Positions 40,997 to 54,864 are shown, counted from the stretch's first letter. The stretch is 64,000 bases of DNA from Azohydromonas aeria (GCF_009760915.1 NZ_VIDQ01000008.1:81550-145549); one strand, 5' to 3'. Made by a program: numbers and translations. Notes: generated by a model not told the origin, from the sequence alone.

Positions 40997-41971
40997 ATGT
41001 CCCTCGGCGAATTCGACCTGATCGCGAAGTTCTTCAAGCGCCCGGTGCAGCGCGCCGCGCTCGGCGTGGGCGACGACTGCGCCCTCTTCGCCCATGCGCC
41101 GGGCATGCAGCTGGCGGTGTCCAGCGACATGCTGGTGGAGGGCCGTCACTTCCTCTCCACCGTGGCGCCGGCGCGGCTGGGCCACAAGGCGCTGGCGGTG
41201 AACCTGAGCGACCTGGCCGCCTGCGGCGCGCGGCCGCTGGCCTTCACCCTGGCGCTGGCGATGCCCAAGGCCGATGCCGCCTTCCTGGAAGGCTTTGCCA
41301 GCGGCATGTTCGCGCTGGCCGACGAGCACGGCATCGAACTCGTGGGCGGCGACACCACGGCCGGGCCGCTGAACATCTGCATCACCGTCTTCGGCGAGGT
41401 GCCCGCCGGCCAGGCGCTGCTGCGCTCCGGCGCGCGCGCCGGCGACGACCTGTGGGTCAGCCACCCGCTGGGCGGCGGCATCGGCGACGCGCGCCTGGCG
41501 CTGGAGGTGTTCCGCGGCCGCGCCACGCTCGACGGCTGGGACTTCGAGACCGTGCGCCGCGCCATGGAGCAGCCGCGCCCGCGCGTGGCGCTGGGCCAGG
41601 CGCTGCGCGGGCTGGCGCACAGCGCCATCGACCTCAGCGACGGCCTGATCGGCGACCTCGGCCACGTGCTGCGCGCCTCGAACGTGGGCGCGCGCGTGGA
41701 CGCCGATGCGCTGCCGCGCAGCACGGTGCTGGCCGGGCAGCCGCGCGCGGTGCAGCTCGAATGCGGCCTGGCCGGCGGCGACGACTACGAGCTGCTGTTC
41801 AGCGCCGCGCCCGCCGCGCGCACGGCCGTGCTCGACGCCGCGCGCCGCGTCGGCGTGGGCGTGATGCGCATCGGCGAGCTGCAGGCCGAGCCGGGGCTGC
41901 GCCTGGTGGACGGCTACGGCACGCCGCTGCGCATCGACTTCGCGGCCTTCGACCATTTCCTGACTGCATGA
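40997..41971 (+). CDS. thiL: Thiamine-monophosphate kinase
   Basis: 324 residues of the PurM/ThiL ATP-binding fold: N-terminal GEFDLIAKFF, metal-binding GVGDDCALF, SSDMLVEGRHF, NLSDLAACGARP, GGDTTAGP, and the later AIDLSDGLIGDL and GGDDYELLF. It phosphorylates thiamine monophosphate to the active cofactor. It is followed by pgpA and pncC, a gene order I associate with this bacterial group. Seventy-six bp containing another palindromic repeat separate it from pgpA. Confidence 0.96.
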   Translation: MSLGEFDLIAKFFKRPVQRAALGVGDDCALFAHAPGMQLAVSSDMLVEGRHFLSTVAPARLGHKALAVNLSDLAACGARPLAFTLALAMPKADAAFLEGFASGMFALADEHGIELVGGDTTAGPLNICITVFGEVPAGQALLRSGARAGDDLWVSHPLGGGIGDARLALEVFRGRATLDGWDFETVRRAMEQPRPRVALGQALRGLAHSAIDLSDGLIGDLGHVLRASNVGARVDADALPRSTVLAGQPRAVQLECGLAGGDDYELLFSAAPAARTAVLDAARRVGVGVMRIGELQAEPGLRLVDGYGTPLRIDFAAFDHFLTA

Positions 41972-41984
41972 GCGCCGCCGCACG

Positions 41985-42041
41985 GCCGCTCCGAAGGCGG
42001 CGCTCCGTCCCCCTCGGGGGGACCGCGCGCAGCGCGAGGGG
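41985..42041. repeat. GC-rich palindromic repeat between thiL and pgpA
   Basis: Nested hairpins occur here: ccccctc (42010) can pair with the adjacent gaggggg-like run or with gaggggg near 42035, and gcgcgc sits between them. The pattern resembles a short dispersed repeat family I recall from Comamonadaceae genomes, but copy number cannot be checked within this window. Confidence 0.45.
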
Positions 42042-42047
42042 GCCCCA

Positions 42048-42578
42048 GTGAACACCGGCGCCCCGCGCCGCGCCAGCGCGCGCTTCATGCTGGCGCACCC
42101 CGCGCACTGGATCGCCCTGGGTTTCGGCAGCGGGCTCTCGCCCAGGGCGCCGGGCACGGTGGGCACGCTGTGGGCGTGGGTGAGCTTCCTGGTGCTGGAC
42201 CAGTGGCTGACCAGCGCGCAATGGGGCTGGGTGCTGCTGGGAAGCGTGTTCGTGGGCTGGTGGGCCTGCACGCGCACGGCGCAGCACCTGGGCACCGGCG
42301 ACCCGGGCGCGATCGTGTGGGACGAGGTCATCGCCTTCTGGGCCGTGCTGTGGCTCGCGATGCCCATGGGACTTGCCGGGCAGGCCGTGGCCTTCGGCCT
42401 GTTCCGCTTCTTCGACGCCGCCAAGCCCGGGCCGGTCGGCTGGGCCGACCGCCTGTTCAAGAGCCACGAGAACCGCCCGCCGGGCTGGGCGCAGGGCTTC
42501 GGCATCCTGGTTGACGACGTGGTGGCGGCCTTCTGCACGCTGCTGGTGATCGCGCTGTGGCGGCGCTTCGTGATGTGA
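42048..42578 (+). CDS. pgpA: Phosphatidylglycerophosphatase A
   Basis: 176 residues starting with GTG (MNTGAPRR), with the family motifs GFGSGLSPRAPGTVGTLWAW, IVWDEVIAFW and NRPPGWAQGFGILVDDVVAA. Membrane segments fit an inner-membrane enzyme. It dephosphorylates phosphatidylglycerophosphate to phosphatidylglycerol, the last step of that lipid's synthesis. It lies downstream of thiL and may be read from the same promoter despite the intervening repeat. Confidence 0.94.
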   Translation: MNTGAPRRASARFMLAHPAHWIALGFGSGLSPRAPGTVGTLWAWVSFLVLDQWLTSAQWGWVLLGSVFVGWWACTRTAQHLGTGDPGAIVWDEVIAFWAVLWLAMPMGLAGQAVAFGLFRFFDAAKPGPVGWADRLFKSHENRPPGWAQGFGILVDDVVAAFCTLLVIALWRRFVM

Positions 42579-42627
42579 CTTCAGGGGTACTGTCCGCCCA
42601 ACGGCACGGGTGGCCCGCACCCCACTT

Positions 42628-42781
42628 CGTCATTCCCGCGAAGGCGGGAATCCAGGCGGTCCCTAGGTCAGCCGCAAGCCCGTGCGCAGCGCCTGCCGTG
42701 CCTTGAGCCTTGCTGAGCCTACCGATCAGCTACCGGCTGCTTGGGGGCCGCCTGGATCCCCGCCTGCGCGGGGATGACGAA
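42628..42781. repeat. Inverted pair of REP-like sequences between pgpA and pncC
   Basis: The left arm (from 42628; cgtcattcccgcgaaggcgg and onward) and the right arm (ending 42781) are imperfect inverted copies of about 32 bp, each with its own small hairpin of the ccgcgaaggcgg or ccgcctgcgcgg kind. About 90 bp of unrelated sequence lies between. The family differs from the one at 40709 and 53091. It fills most of the 277-bp gap. Confidence 0.8.
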
Positions 42782-42855
42782 GTAGTAGGCGTGGCGTGCC
42801 AGTCACTGGCCGACGCCTCTTTCGACTTTTCACTGGACTCCCGGAGACCCTGTCC

Positions 42856-43362
42856 ATGAACGTCCTCGAAGACCTGGAACCGCAGGTGCGCGCCCTGGGC
42901 GCCGCATTGCGCGCGCGCGGCTGGCGGCTGGTGACGGCCGAGAGCTGCACCGGCGGCCTGATCGCCGCGTGCTGCACCGCCGTGGCCGGCTCCAGCGACT
43001 GGTTCGAGCGCGGCTTCGTCACCTACAGCAACGAGGCCAAGACTGAGTCGCTGGGCGTGCCGGCGTCGCTGATCGGCGCCCACGGCGCGGTGAGCGAGGC
43101 CGTGGCGCGCGTGATGGCCACCGGCGCGCTGGCGCACGCCCATGCGCAGCTGGCGCTGGCCGTCACCGGCATCGCCGGCCCGGGCGGCGCGGTGCCGGGC
43201 AAGCCGGTGGGCACGGTCTGGCTGGCCTGGGCGCAAGCCGACGGCCACGTCGGCGCCGAGCTGCTGCATCTGCCCGGCGACCGCGGCGCCGTGCGCGCGG
43301 AAACCGTGCTCCGTGCCCTGGAGCGCGCCCTCGCCTGCTGCGCCGCGGAGCCCGCGCCGTGA
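42856..43362 (+). CDS. pncC: CinA-family nicotinamide-nucleotide amidohydrolase PncC
   Basis: 168 residues, equivalent to the C-terminal domain of CinA: TAESCTGGLIAACCTAVAGSS, GFVTYSNEAKTESLGV, ALAVTGIAGPGGA and KPVGTVWLAW. The enzyme deamidates NMN to nicotinate mononucleotide in NAD recycling. The ATG at 42856 is chosen because it follows CCGGAGACCC and begins the conserved part; the frame is open further upstream into the repeat. Its stop overlaps the start of the next gene (GTGA), so the two are coupled. Confidence 0.93.
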   Translation: MNVLEDLEPQVRALGAALRARGWRLVTAESCTGGLIAACCTAVAGSSDWFERGFVTYSNEAKTESLGVPASLIGAHGAVSEAVARVMATGALAHAHAQLALAVTGIAGPGGAVPGKPVGTVWLAWAQADGHVGAELLHLPGDRGAVRAETVLRALERALACCAAEPAP

Positions 43363-44285
43363 AGCTCGCCCTGGTGGGCCAGCTCGGCGCCGGCGAGCGC
43401 CGCGCCTGGCAGGACGCGCTGGCGCAGGCGCTGCCCGAAGCGCGATGGGTCGAGGCCGCGCCCGGCGCCGAGGTGGACGTGGCGCTGGTGGCCAACCCGT
43501 CGCCGGGCCGGCTGCAGGGCCTCCAGGGCCTGAAGCTGATCCAGTCGCTGTGGGCCGGCGTGGACCGGCTCCTCGCCGACGCGACGCTGCCCGCGGGCGT
43601 GCCGATCGCGCGCATGGTCGATCCCGCCATGAGCGCCGCCATGGCCGAAACGGCGCTGTGGGCGGTGCTGTCGCTGCACCGGGGCTTCTTCGACTACGCG
43701 CGGCAGCAGCGCGAGGCGGTGTGGCGGCAGCTGCCGCAGCGCCGCGCCGACGAGGTGCGCGTGGCGGTGCTGGGGCTGGGCGAGATGGGCGCGACCGCAG
43801 CGCGGCGGCTCGTGTCCCAGGGCTACCGCGTGGCGGGCTGGAGCGCGCGGCCGCGGGAGGTTCCAGACGTCGAATGCCTGCACGGCGACGCCGCGCTGCC
43901 GGTGCTGCTGGCGCGCAGCGACGTGGTCGTGAACCTGCTGCCGCTGACTGCCGCCACGCGCGGGCTCTTCGATGCGCAGCGGCTGGCGCTGTTGCCCGAA
44001 GGCGCGAGCCTGGTGAACCTGGCGCGCGGGGGTCACGTGGTCGAGGCCGACTTATTGGCCGCGCTGGATTCGGGCCACTTGCGGCACGCCGTGCTGGACG
44101 TGTTCCAGGCGGAGCCGCTGCCAAGTGAAAACCCCTTCTGGCGCCACCCGCGCGTCACGCTGCTGCCGCACGCCGCGGCCCTGACGGATGCGCGCAGCGC
44201 GGCGGCGGTGGCGGCGGCCAACGTGCGGGCGGTGCTGGCCGGGGACACGCCGGCGCATCGGGTGGAAATCCGGCGCGGGTATTGA
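43359..44285 (+). CDS. 2-hydroxyacid dehydrogenase, GhrA-like (glyoxylate/hydroxypyruvate reductase)
   Basis: 308 residues of the D-2-hydroxyacid dehydrogenase family: LIQSLWAGVDRLLAD, AETALWAVLSLHRGFFDY, the NAD(P)-binding VLGLGEMGATAARRL, the catalytic Arg in NLARGGHVVEADLL, Glu in FQAEPLP and His in LLPHAAALT. Length and wording fit the short GhrA branch, which reduces glyoxylate and hydroxypyruvate. The start is GTG overlapping pncC. The substrate is assigned by family only. Confidence 0.85.
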   Translation: MKLALVGQLGAGERRAWQDALAQALPEARWVEAAPGAEVDVALVANPSPGRLQGLQGLKLIQSLWAGVDRLLADATLPAGVPIARMVDPAMSAAMAETALWAVLSLHRGFFDYARQQREAVWRQLPQRRADEVRVAVLGLGEMGATAARRLVSQGYRVAGWSARPREVPDVECLHGDAALPVLLARSDVVVNLLPLTAATRGLFDAQRLALLPEGASLVNLARGGHVVEADLLAALDSGHLRHAVLDVFQAEPLPSENPFWRHPRVTLLPHAAALTDARSAAAVAAANVRAVLAGDTPAHRVEIRRGY

Positions 44286-44343
44286 CCGGCGGATTGGCGG
44301 GCGTGGCGCTTGCCCCGGGAGTTTTCCCAGGCAGGTGCTCCAA

Positions 44344-45321
44344 ATGACCGACGGTTTGTCCCCCAATACCCGCGCGATCCTGCTGCTGACCGGGCCGCTG
44401 CTGGGCGGCCGCGGCGCCGCGCCCTCCGAACTGCTGAAACTGGCCGAGTACAACGCCCTCGCCCGCCACCTGCGGGAAATGAAGCGGCAGCCGGCGGATT
44501 TCCTGGGGTCGGACGCCGAAGAGCTCATCCAGAACTGCCGCGCCGTGATCGACGAAACCCGGCTGCGCTGGCTGCTGGGTCGCGGCTTCGTGCTGGAGCA
44601 GATCGTGGAGCGCTGGAACGCCCGGAACATTTGGGTGCTCAGCCGCGCCGATGCCGAATACCCCAGGCGCTTCAAGGCGCGCTTGCGGGAAAACGCTCCC
44701 GCGGTGATTTACGGCTGCGGCGACGTCAACCTGCTCAATACCGGCGGCCTGGCCGTGGTCGGCTCGCGCCATTTAGATGACGCGCTGGTGGACGACACGA
44801 TGTCGATATGCCGCCTGGCGGCGCAAGCCGGCAAGACGCTGGTTTCCGGCGGCGCCCCGGGCATCGACCAGATTGCCATCGGCGCCGCGCTGCGCGCCGG
44901 CGGCCGGGTCAGCGCCGTGATGGCGGACAGCCTGGCCAAGGCCGTCTCGAACCGCGAATACAAGAACCCGCTGCGCGATGGCCAGATGGTGCTGATGTCG
45001 CCCTACGACCCCAACGCCACCTTCAATTCCAGCCTGTCCACCCAGCGCAACAAGCACATTTATGCGCTGGCGGATGTGGGGCTGGTGATGAGCGCGAGTT
45101 TCAGGAAGGGGCAGACCTGGGCGGGGGCGGTGGAGCAACTCACCAAGCTGGAATTTGTGCCGATGTACGTTTGGGGAGCGAATTCCGAAGGATTGGAGGG
45201 GTTGAAAACAAAAGGAGCAGTGATTTGGCCGGAAATTCAGGATGCGAAAGCGCTTGAAGTTTTGTTTACTGCCGTATTTGCTCCCTTGATGTCTTCACAA
45301 ACCAGCCTGCCTCTGCAATGA
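44344..45321 (+). CDS. Divergent DprA-like protein (SMF Rossmann fold)
   Basis: 325 residues. After a helical N-terminal part, a Rossmann-like DprA core is seen: GGLAVVGSRHLDDALVDD, LVSGGAPGIDQIAIGAAL, and RNKHIYALADVGLVMSAS, which replaces the canonical RNRIIAGLS stretch of DprA. Housekeeping DprA loads RecA on incoming single-stranded DNA. This protein differs in the SGGAPGID and RNK motifs, stands outside the usual dprA-topA/smg neighbourhood, and drops in GC content towards its 3' end, beside an AT-rich gap. It may be an accessory DprA homologue, some of which occur in phage-defence or toxin-antitoxin pairs; no partner gene is clear here. Confidence 0.75.
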   Translation: MTDGLSPNTRAILLLTGPLLGGRGAAPSELLKLAEYNALARHLREMKRQPADFLGSDAEELIQNCRAVIDETRLRWLLGRGFVLEQIVERWNARNIWVLSRADAEYPRRFKARLRENAPAVIYGCGDVNLLNTGGLAVVGSRHLDDALVDDTMSICRLAAQAGKTLVSGGAPGIDQIAIGAALRAGGRVSAVMADSLAKAVSNREYKNPLRDGQMVLMSPYDPNATFNSSLSTQRNKHIYALADVGLVMSASFRKGQTWAGAVEQLTKLEFVPMYVWGANSEGLEGLKTKGAVIWPEIQDAKALEVLFTAVFAPLMSSQTSLPLQ

Positions 45322-45472
45322 CCAATTGCCTTGCGGCCAAGAGTTCCTTCTGAATTCGCAATTCGGAAGAATATTGCGATAAGAAGAAGTTGCCGCGAAT
45401 TGCAGCCAGTTTGGCAGCCACGCTCGACGCTTGCCTGATTCTTGTCAATTTGTCATATCGGCGAGTGAACAA
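45266..45472 (-). CDS. Possible 68-residue ORF convergent with the DprA-like gene
   Basis: The frame opens with TTG (FTRRYDKLTRIRQAS) and ends inside the 3' end of the DprA-like gene on the other strand. The product would be small and basic, with no recognisable family. There is no clear ribosome site and codon use is AT-shifted, as in the whole gap. It may be a remnant of transferred DNA or chance. Confidence 0.2.
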   Translation of the reverse strand: MFTRRYDKLTRIRQASSVAAKLAAIRGNFFLSQYSSELRIQKELLAARQLVIAEAGWFVKTSREQIRQ

Positions 45473-45689
45473 GCGCTTTGCGCAAGCCGGTAGGAGGCCC
45501 GCTTGCGGGCCGAATTATTGTTTGCTCTGATGTGGATTGGCCCGCAAGGGGTTTCCTGTCGATATTTTGAAAGGCATTATTTTAATAAAGAGCTAAATAA
45601 AATATCAAAGCAAAAAAGTGGCGTCGATATTTTGAAAAACACCTTTCCCATTGATCCAGGGCATTGAACGCCTGGATCAATGGAATTTT
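45322..45689. other. AT-rich intergenic gap with direct repeats
   Basis: A 368-bp stretch much richer in A/T than the rest of the window. It holds a 15-bp direct repeat gtcgatattttgaaa (45558-45572 and 45623-45637, 65 bp apart), a GGCCCGC/GCGGGCC hairpin (45497-45512) and a perfect 11-bp hairpin just before the holA stop. Apart from the doubtful 68-residue frame there is no gene. It looks like a junction of transferred DNA. Confidence 0.6.
45650..45681 (-). terminator. 11-bp hairpin downstream of holA
   Basis: Arms attgatccagg (45650-45660) and cctggatcaat (45671-45681) pair perfectly around a 10-nt loop. It lies 9 bp beyond the holA stop codon on the minus strand. A short T-rich run (GTGTTTTTC) follows after about ten bases, so termination is possible but not textbook. 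Confidence 0.5.
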
Positions 45690-46730
45690 CTACTTCAACC
45701 CCCTCATCACCATCACCGCCAATTTCTGCAACCCATCCCACGGCTCCGCCGGCCATTCCGGGTGTTTCAGCCCCTTGACCAGCCCATCGCAAATCCGCGC
45801 CGCCGTCAGCCATTCGGTAAGCAGGGCGTCGTTGACCCGCGGCAGCGCCCGCTCGAAGAGCCGCTCGCGCGGCCCCCAGGCGCGCGCCTCGCGCAGCGCC
45901 ATCGGCAGCGGCTTGCCCTGGGCCAGCGCATCGCGCCCGCGTTTCAGCGCCCGGATGTCCTCGGCGATGGTCCAGTGCACCAGCACGGCGGCCTCGCCTT
46001 CCGCCCGCAGCCCGGTCAGCATGCGCAGCACCCGCGGCGCGTTGCCGGAGAGCACCGCCTCGCTGAGCTTGAAGACGTCGTAGCGCGCCACGTTCAGCAC
46101 CGCCTGCTCGACCTGCTCGAAGCCGAGTTCACCCGCCGGGTACAGCAGCGCCAGCTTCTCCACCTCCTGGTGCGCCGCCAGCAGGTTGCCCTCGACGCGG
46201 TCGGCGAAGAAGGCGAGCGTGCGCTCCCCCTCCTCGCCCGGCGCCACGCGCTGGCCGTGCGCGCCCATGCGCCGCGCGATCCAGGCCGGCAGCTCGCGCC
46301 GCTCCACCGGGTCGATGCGCAGGCTGATGCCCGCGCCGTCCAGCGCCGTGAACCACGCCGACTGCTGCTGCTGCCGGTCCAGCCGCGGCAGGTGCACCAG
46401 CGTCAGCACGTCCGGGTTCAGCTGCTCGCAGTAGCGCTGCAGCGCCACGGAGCCGTCCTTGCCCGGCTTGCCCGAGGGGATGCGGATCTCGATCAGCTGC
46501 CGGCTGGCGAACAGGCTCATCTCCTGCGCCGCGCCCAGCAGGCTGCTCCAGTCGAAGTAATTCCCGCTGACGGTGAAGACCTGCCGCTCGCCGTAGCCGG
46601 CCGCGCGCGCCGCGGCGCGGATGGCGTCGGCCGCCTCCTGCATCTGCAGCGGCTCGTCGCCGTACAGCGTGTACAGGGGCCTCAGGCCCTGCGCCAGGTG
46701 CCCGGCCAGGGCCTGCGAACGCAACTGCAC
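45690..46730 (-). CDS. holA: DNA polymerase III subunit delta
   Basis: 346 residues starting with GTG (VQLRSQALAGHLAQG), with the HolA features LYTLYGDEPLQMQEAADAIR, FASRQLIEIRIPSGKPGK, RVEGNLLAAHQEVEKLALLYP and VARYDVFKLSEAVLSG. Delta is the clamp-loader wrench that opens the beta ring. The start lies two bases beyond the lptE stop, so it is cotranslated with lptE; the order leuS-lptE-holA is widely conserved. Confidence 0.94.
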   Translation of the reverse strand: MQLRSQALAGHLAQGLRPLYTLYGDEPLQMQEAADAIRAAARAAGYGERQVFTVSGNYFDWSSLLGAAQEMSLFASRQLIEIRIPSGKPGKDGSVALQRYCEQLNPDVLTLVHLPRLDRQQQQSAWFTALDGAGISLRIDPVERRELPAWIARRMGAHGQRVAPGEEGERTLAFFADRVEGNLLAAHQEVEKLALLYPAGELGFEQVEQAVLNVARYDVFKLSEAVLSGNAPRVLRMLTGLRAEGEAAVLVHWTIAEDIRALKRGRDALAQGKPLPMALREARAWGPRERLFERALPRVNDALLTEWLTAARICDGLVKGLKHPEWPAEPWDGLQKLAVMVMRGLK

Positions 46731-46732
46731 GG

Positions 46733-47245
46733 CTACAGCTCCCGCACGCCTTCGAGCCGGCGCAGCACCTGCTGCACCATGTCCTCTTCCAGCGACTGGT
46801 AGATGTCCACCTGCTCCTGCTCCTTGGCCAGGGCGATCTGCTCGTTGTAGCTGTTGGCGCGCGTGAGCAGCAGCTCCGTGGGCGGCACCAGCGGCTTGCC
46901 GGCGCGCGTGCTCAGCCGCCACGTGAAGCGCACGCGCAGCAGGAACTCGCGCACCTGCCCGAAGCCGGTGGTCACGGAGATGGCGCGCTCGCGCCGCTCC
47001 AGCAGCGACTCCAGCACCACCTGCGCCTGCTGCGGCGCGTCCACCACCGTGACGTCGGCGGGCAGGCTGCGCAGCAGCGTCGCGGCCATGGGCGAGCGCG
47101 GCGCGAAGCCCACCAGCGCCAGGCTCTGGAAGGCCAGCGGCTGCGGGCGCCGCGGCGCGAAGCCGCAGCCCCCCAGCAGCAGCGGGGCCGGCAGCGCGGC
47201 GGTGGCGGCGGTGGTCAGCAGCAGCGATCGGCGCTTCATCATCAC
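46733..47245 (-). CDS. lptE: LPS-assembly lipoprotein LptE
   Basis: 170 residues with a lipoprotein signal (SLLLTTAATAALPAPLLLGGC, lipobox LGGC) and the short alpha/beta LptE domain with GFAPRRPQPLAFQSL, VVLESLLERRERAIS and the C-terminal VQQVLRRLEGV. It sits inside the LptD barrel as its plug and assembly partner. It lies 11 bp after leuS. Sequence conservation in this family is low; context makes the call secure. Confidence 0.92.
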   Translation of the reverse strand: MMMKRRSLLLTTAATAALPAPLLLGGCGFAPRRPQPLAFQSLALVGFAPRSPMAATLLRSLPADVTVVDAPQQAQVVLESLLERRERAISVTTGFGQVREFLLRVRFTWRLSTRAGKPLVPPTELLLTRANSYNEQIALAKEQEQVDIYQSLEEDMVQQVLRRLEGVREL

Positions 47246-47256
47246 GCGGCGCGCCT

Positions 47257-51051
<3,795 letters not shown>

Positions 51052-51075
51052 CGGCGGTGCCGCTCGGCTTGCGCG

Positions 51076-52522
<1,447 letters not shown>

Positions 52523-52627
52523 GGGGGTGGGCATGGGCCTGCGCCGGACCGGGCCGCGCAGGCTGGCTATGATCCGGCCATTCTACTGGCCCCCTTTCGG
52601 GGGCTTGCCTGCATCGAGAGAGCCGTC

Positions 52628-53056
52628 ATGACGCATGCCGATGAACTCAAGAGCAGCGGCCTGAAGGCGACGCTGCCCCGTATCAAGATCCTGGAGGTGT
52701 TCCAGAAGGCCGAGCAGCGCCACATGACGGCTGAAGACGTCTTCAAGGCGCTGCTGACCGAGGGCGCCGACATCGGCCTGGCCACCGTGTACCGCGTGCT
52801 GATGCAGTTCGAGCAGGCCGGGCTGCTGACGCGCAGCCATTTCGAGTCGGGCAAGTCGGTGTTCGAGCTCAACGAGGGCCAGCACCACGACCACCTGGTG
52901 TGCCTGACCTGCGGCCGCGTCGAGGAGTTCTTCGACCCCGAGATCGAGCGCCGCCAGCGCGCCGTGGCCGAGGCCCGCGGCTTCGCCATCCACGACCACG
53001 CCCTGGCGCTCTACGCCACCTGCACCAAGCAGGACTGCACGCACCGGCCGAAGTGA
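52628..53056 (+). CDS. fur: Ferric uptake regulator Fur
   Basis: 142 residues. The winged-helix DNA-binding part reads [45 protein letters not shown]; the dimerisation domain carries metal-binding [18 protein letters not shown] and the C-terminal CTKQDC. It represses iron-acquisition genes when bound to Fe(II). A tonB promoter with a Fur-box-like sequence is at 63.6 kb. It is divergent from bamE with 105 bp between the starts and is followed by a palindromic repeat. Confidence 0.96.
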   Translation: MTHADELKSSGLKATLPRIKILEVFQKAEQRHMTAEDVFKALLTEGADIGLATVYRVLMQFEQAGLLTRSHFESGKSVFELNEGQHHDHLVCLTCGRVEEFFDPEIERRQRAVAEARGFAIHDHALALYATCTKQDCTHRPK

Positions 53057-53090
53057 GGGCTGGTCCTTCAAAGGGCGGCGGACTCTTGAT

Positions 53091-53189
53091 CCGTTCGCCC
53101 TGAGGTATCGAAGGGCGAATCCGACAGGCTCGGATGGCAGCCGCACAGCCAGGGCCGTCATCCTTCGATACCTCAGGACGAACGGGAAA
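53091..53189. repeat. 99-bp palindromic element between fur and hprK
   Basis: The forward arm (core cctgaggtatcgaagg, from 53091) and the inverted arm (ccttcgatacctcagg, ending about 53189) frame a centre with atccgacaggctcggat, itself a 6-bp inverted repeat with a 5-nt loop. The same parts occur in the larger element at 40709-40916 and as a lone arm at 19405-19440. It has no coding capacity and lies in the space between two convergent genes. Confidence 0.85.
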
Positions 53190-53246
53190 GACACGGCCTC
53201 GCGGATTCGTCCATGGAGAGTCAGCCAGGACGAACGGAATGCTTGC

Positions 53247-54191
53247 TCAGCGCTGCATCGCCTTCTGGTGGCGTTGGATGAACTCGTTGTAGGTGTCGAT
53301 GCCGCGCAGCTGCAGGATGGTGTTGCGCACCGCCGCTTCGACCAGCACGGCCAGGTTGCGCCCGGCGTCCACGGCGATGACGACCTTGCGCACGGGCACG
53401 CCCAGGATCTCCTCGTACAGCGGCTCGTAGGGCAGGCGCTCGAACTCGCGCTCCAGCGTCTCGCGGCGCACCAGGTGCACGATGAGCTTGAGCTTCATCT
53501 TCCGCCGCACCGCCGTCTCGCCGAAGATGGCCTTGATGTCGAGCAGCCCGATGCCGCGCACTTCCAGCAGGTTGAGCAGCAGCTCGGGGCAGCGGCCCTC
53601 CAGCGCGTTCTGCGCCGTGCGGTGGATGTCCACCGCGTCGTCGGCCACCAGGCCGTGGCCGCGCGAGATCAGCTCCAGCCCCAGCTCGCTCTTGCCCAAG
53701 CCGGACTCGCCGGTGAGCATCACCCCGAGGCCCAGGATGTCCATGAACACGCCGTGGCGCGTGGTGCGCTCGGCGAAGAGCTGGCCCAGGTAGCCGCGCA
53801 GCACGTCGATGACGTGGCCGGCCGACTCCTTGGAGGCGAACAGCGGGATGCCCGCGCGCTCGCACAGCCGCAGCATCACTTCCGGCGGCGGCTGGTCGTC
53901 GGCCACCACCACCATGGGCGGCTCCAGCGTCAGGATGCGCGTGGCGCGGCGCTCCTGCACCTCCGCCGGCACGGCCGTGAGGTAGCGCACCTCGCGCTCG
54001 CCCACGATCTGCACGCGGTAGGGGTGGATGTAGTTCAGGAAGCCGACCAGGTCGGCCGAGGAATGCGCCGCGCGCACCGCGGCCTCGTCGAAATGGCGCT
54101 CGGGATGGGCGTGGCCGGCCACCCACTCCCAGCGCAGCGCCTTGCGGTGTTCCTCGAACAGCGCCTCGGCGCTGACGGCGATGGGTTTCAT
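53247..54191 (-). CDS. hprK: HPr kinase/phosphorylase
   Basis: 314 residues with Walker [19 protein letters not shown], the catalytic ADDAVDIHR and the HprK signature [20 protein letters not shown]. It phosphorylates or dephosphorylates a serine of HPr-type proteins in response to metabolites. In proteobacteria without sugar PTS it belongs to the nitrogen-related PTS, which matches its neighbour ptsN 46 bp upstream on the same strand. Confidence 0.95.
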   Translation of the reverse strand: MKPIAVSAEALFEEHRKALRWEWVAGHAHPERHFDEAAVRAAHSSADLVGFLNYIHPYRVQIVGEREVRYLTAVPAEVQERRATRILTLEPPMVVVADDQPPPEVMLRLCERAGIPLFASKESAGHVIDVLRGYLGQLFAERTTRHGVFMDILGLGVMLTGESGLGKSELGLELISRGHGLVADDAVDIHRTAQNALEGRCPELLLNLLEVRGIGLLDIKAIFGETAVRRKMKLKLIVHLVRRETLEREFERLPYEPLYEEILGVPVRKVVIAVDAGRNLAVLVEAAVRNTILQLRGIDTYNEFIQRHQKAMQR

Positions 54192-54237
54192 GCGGCGTTC
54201 GCTCTAGGGAAGGAGCCGCATCGCCGGGGTCGACGCG

Positions 54238-54708
54238 TCAGGCCACCGATTTGAGCGGCTCCCAGTTCTGGATCAGCTTGTGCAGCGCGGCGGCGTCGGG
54301 CTCGGCCTTCAGGCGCTCGCGCAGCTCGCGGTCGCTGAGCATCTCGGCGATCTCCGAGAGGATCTCCAGGTGCCGCTGCGTCGCCGCCTCGGGCACCAGC
54401 AGGAAGATCAGCAGGCTCACCGGCTCGTCGTCCGGCGCGTCGAAGGGAATGGCGTGCTGCACGCGCAGCACCGCGGCCAGCGGGTTCTTCAGGCCCTTGA
54501 TGCGGCCGTGCGGAATGGCCACGCCGTGGCCCAGGCCGGTCGAGCCCAGGCGCTCGCGCGCGAACAGGTTGTCCGACACCGTGGCGCGGGCAATGGCGTG
54601 CTGGTTCTCGAACAGCAGTCCCGCATGCTCGAAAACCCGCTTCTTGCTGGTGGCTTCCACGTTCACCAGCACGTTGGCGGCAGGCAGGATGGCGGCGAGA
54701 CGGTTCAT
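54238..54708 (-). CDS. ptsN: PTS IIA-Ntr protein (nitrogen PTS)
   Basis: 156 residues from an ATG behind GCGGAGAAAGC. The phosphorylated His is in GHGVAIPHGRIKGL; the ends of the EIIA fold read LLIFLLVPEAATQRHLEILSEIA. IIA-Ntr is the output protein of the PTSNtr chain (PtsP-NPr-PtsN) and affects potassium transport, nitrogen and stress responses. It lies between hpf and hprK, as usual, though rpoN, which often begins this cluster, is not present upstream of hpf here. Confidence 0.94.
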   Translation of the reverse strand: MNRLAAILPAANVLVNVEATSKKRVFEHAGLLFENQHAIARATVSDNLFARERLGSTGLGHGVAIPHGRIKGLKNPLAAVLRVQHAIPFDAPDDEPVSLLIFLLVPEAATQRHLEILSEIAEMLSDRELRERLKAEPDAAALHKLIQNWEPLKSVA

Positions 54709-54864
54709 GATGCTTTCTCCGCAGCGCAGGTCTTCCGGGCGATTGCGGAGACTGTGACAGGGCGTTCGATTATAGGAACCCCTCTTGTCAAGCACCCCGA
54801 GTGGGTCCCCCCGGCGGGGGCGTTGTTGCGTGAATGCTGCGCACAACGCCCATCCTCCATACAG

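Noticed and set aside
45577..45813. 78-residue minus-strand frame across the holA 3' end
   Set aside because: It overlaps holA in another frame, and its C-terminal half translates the AT-rich gap with no supporting start site.
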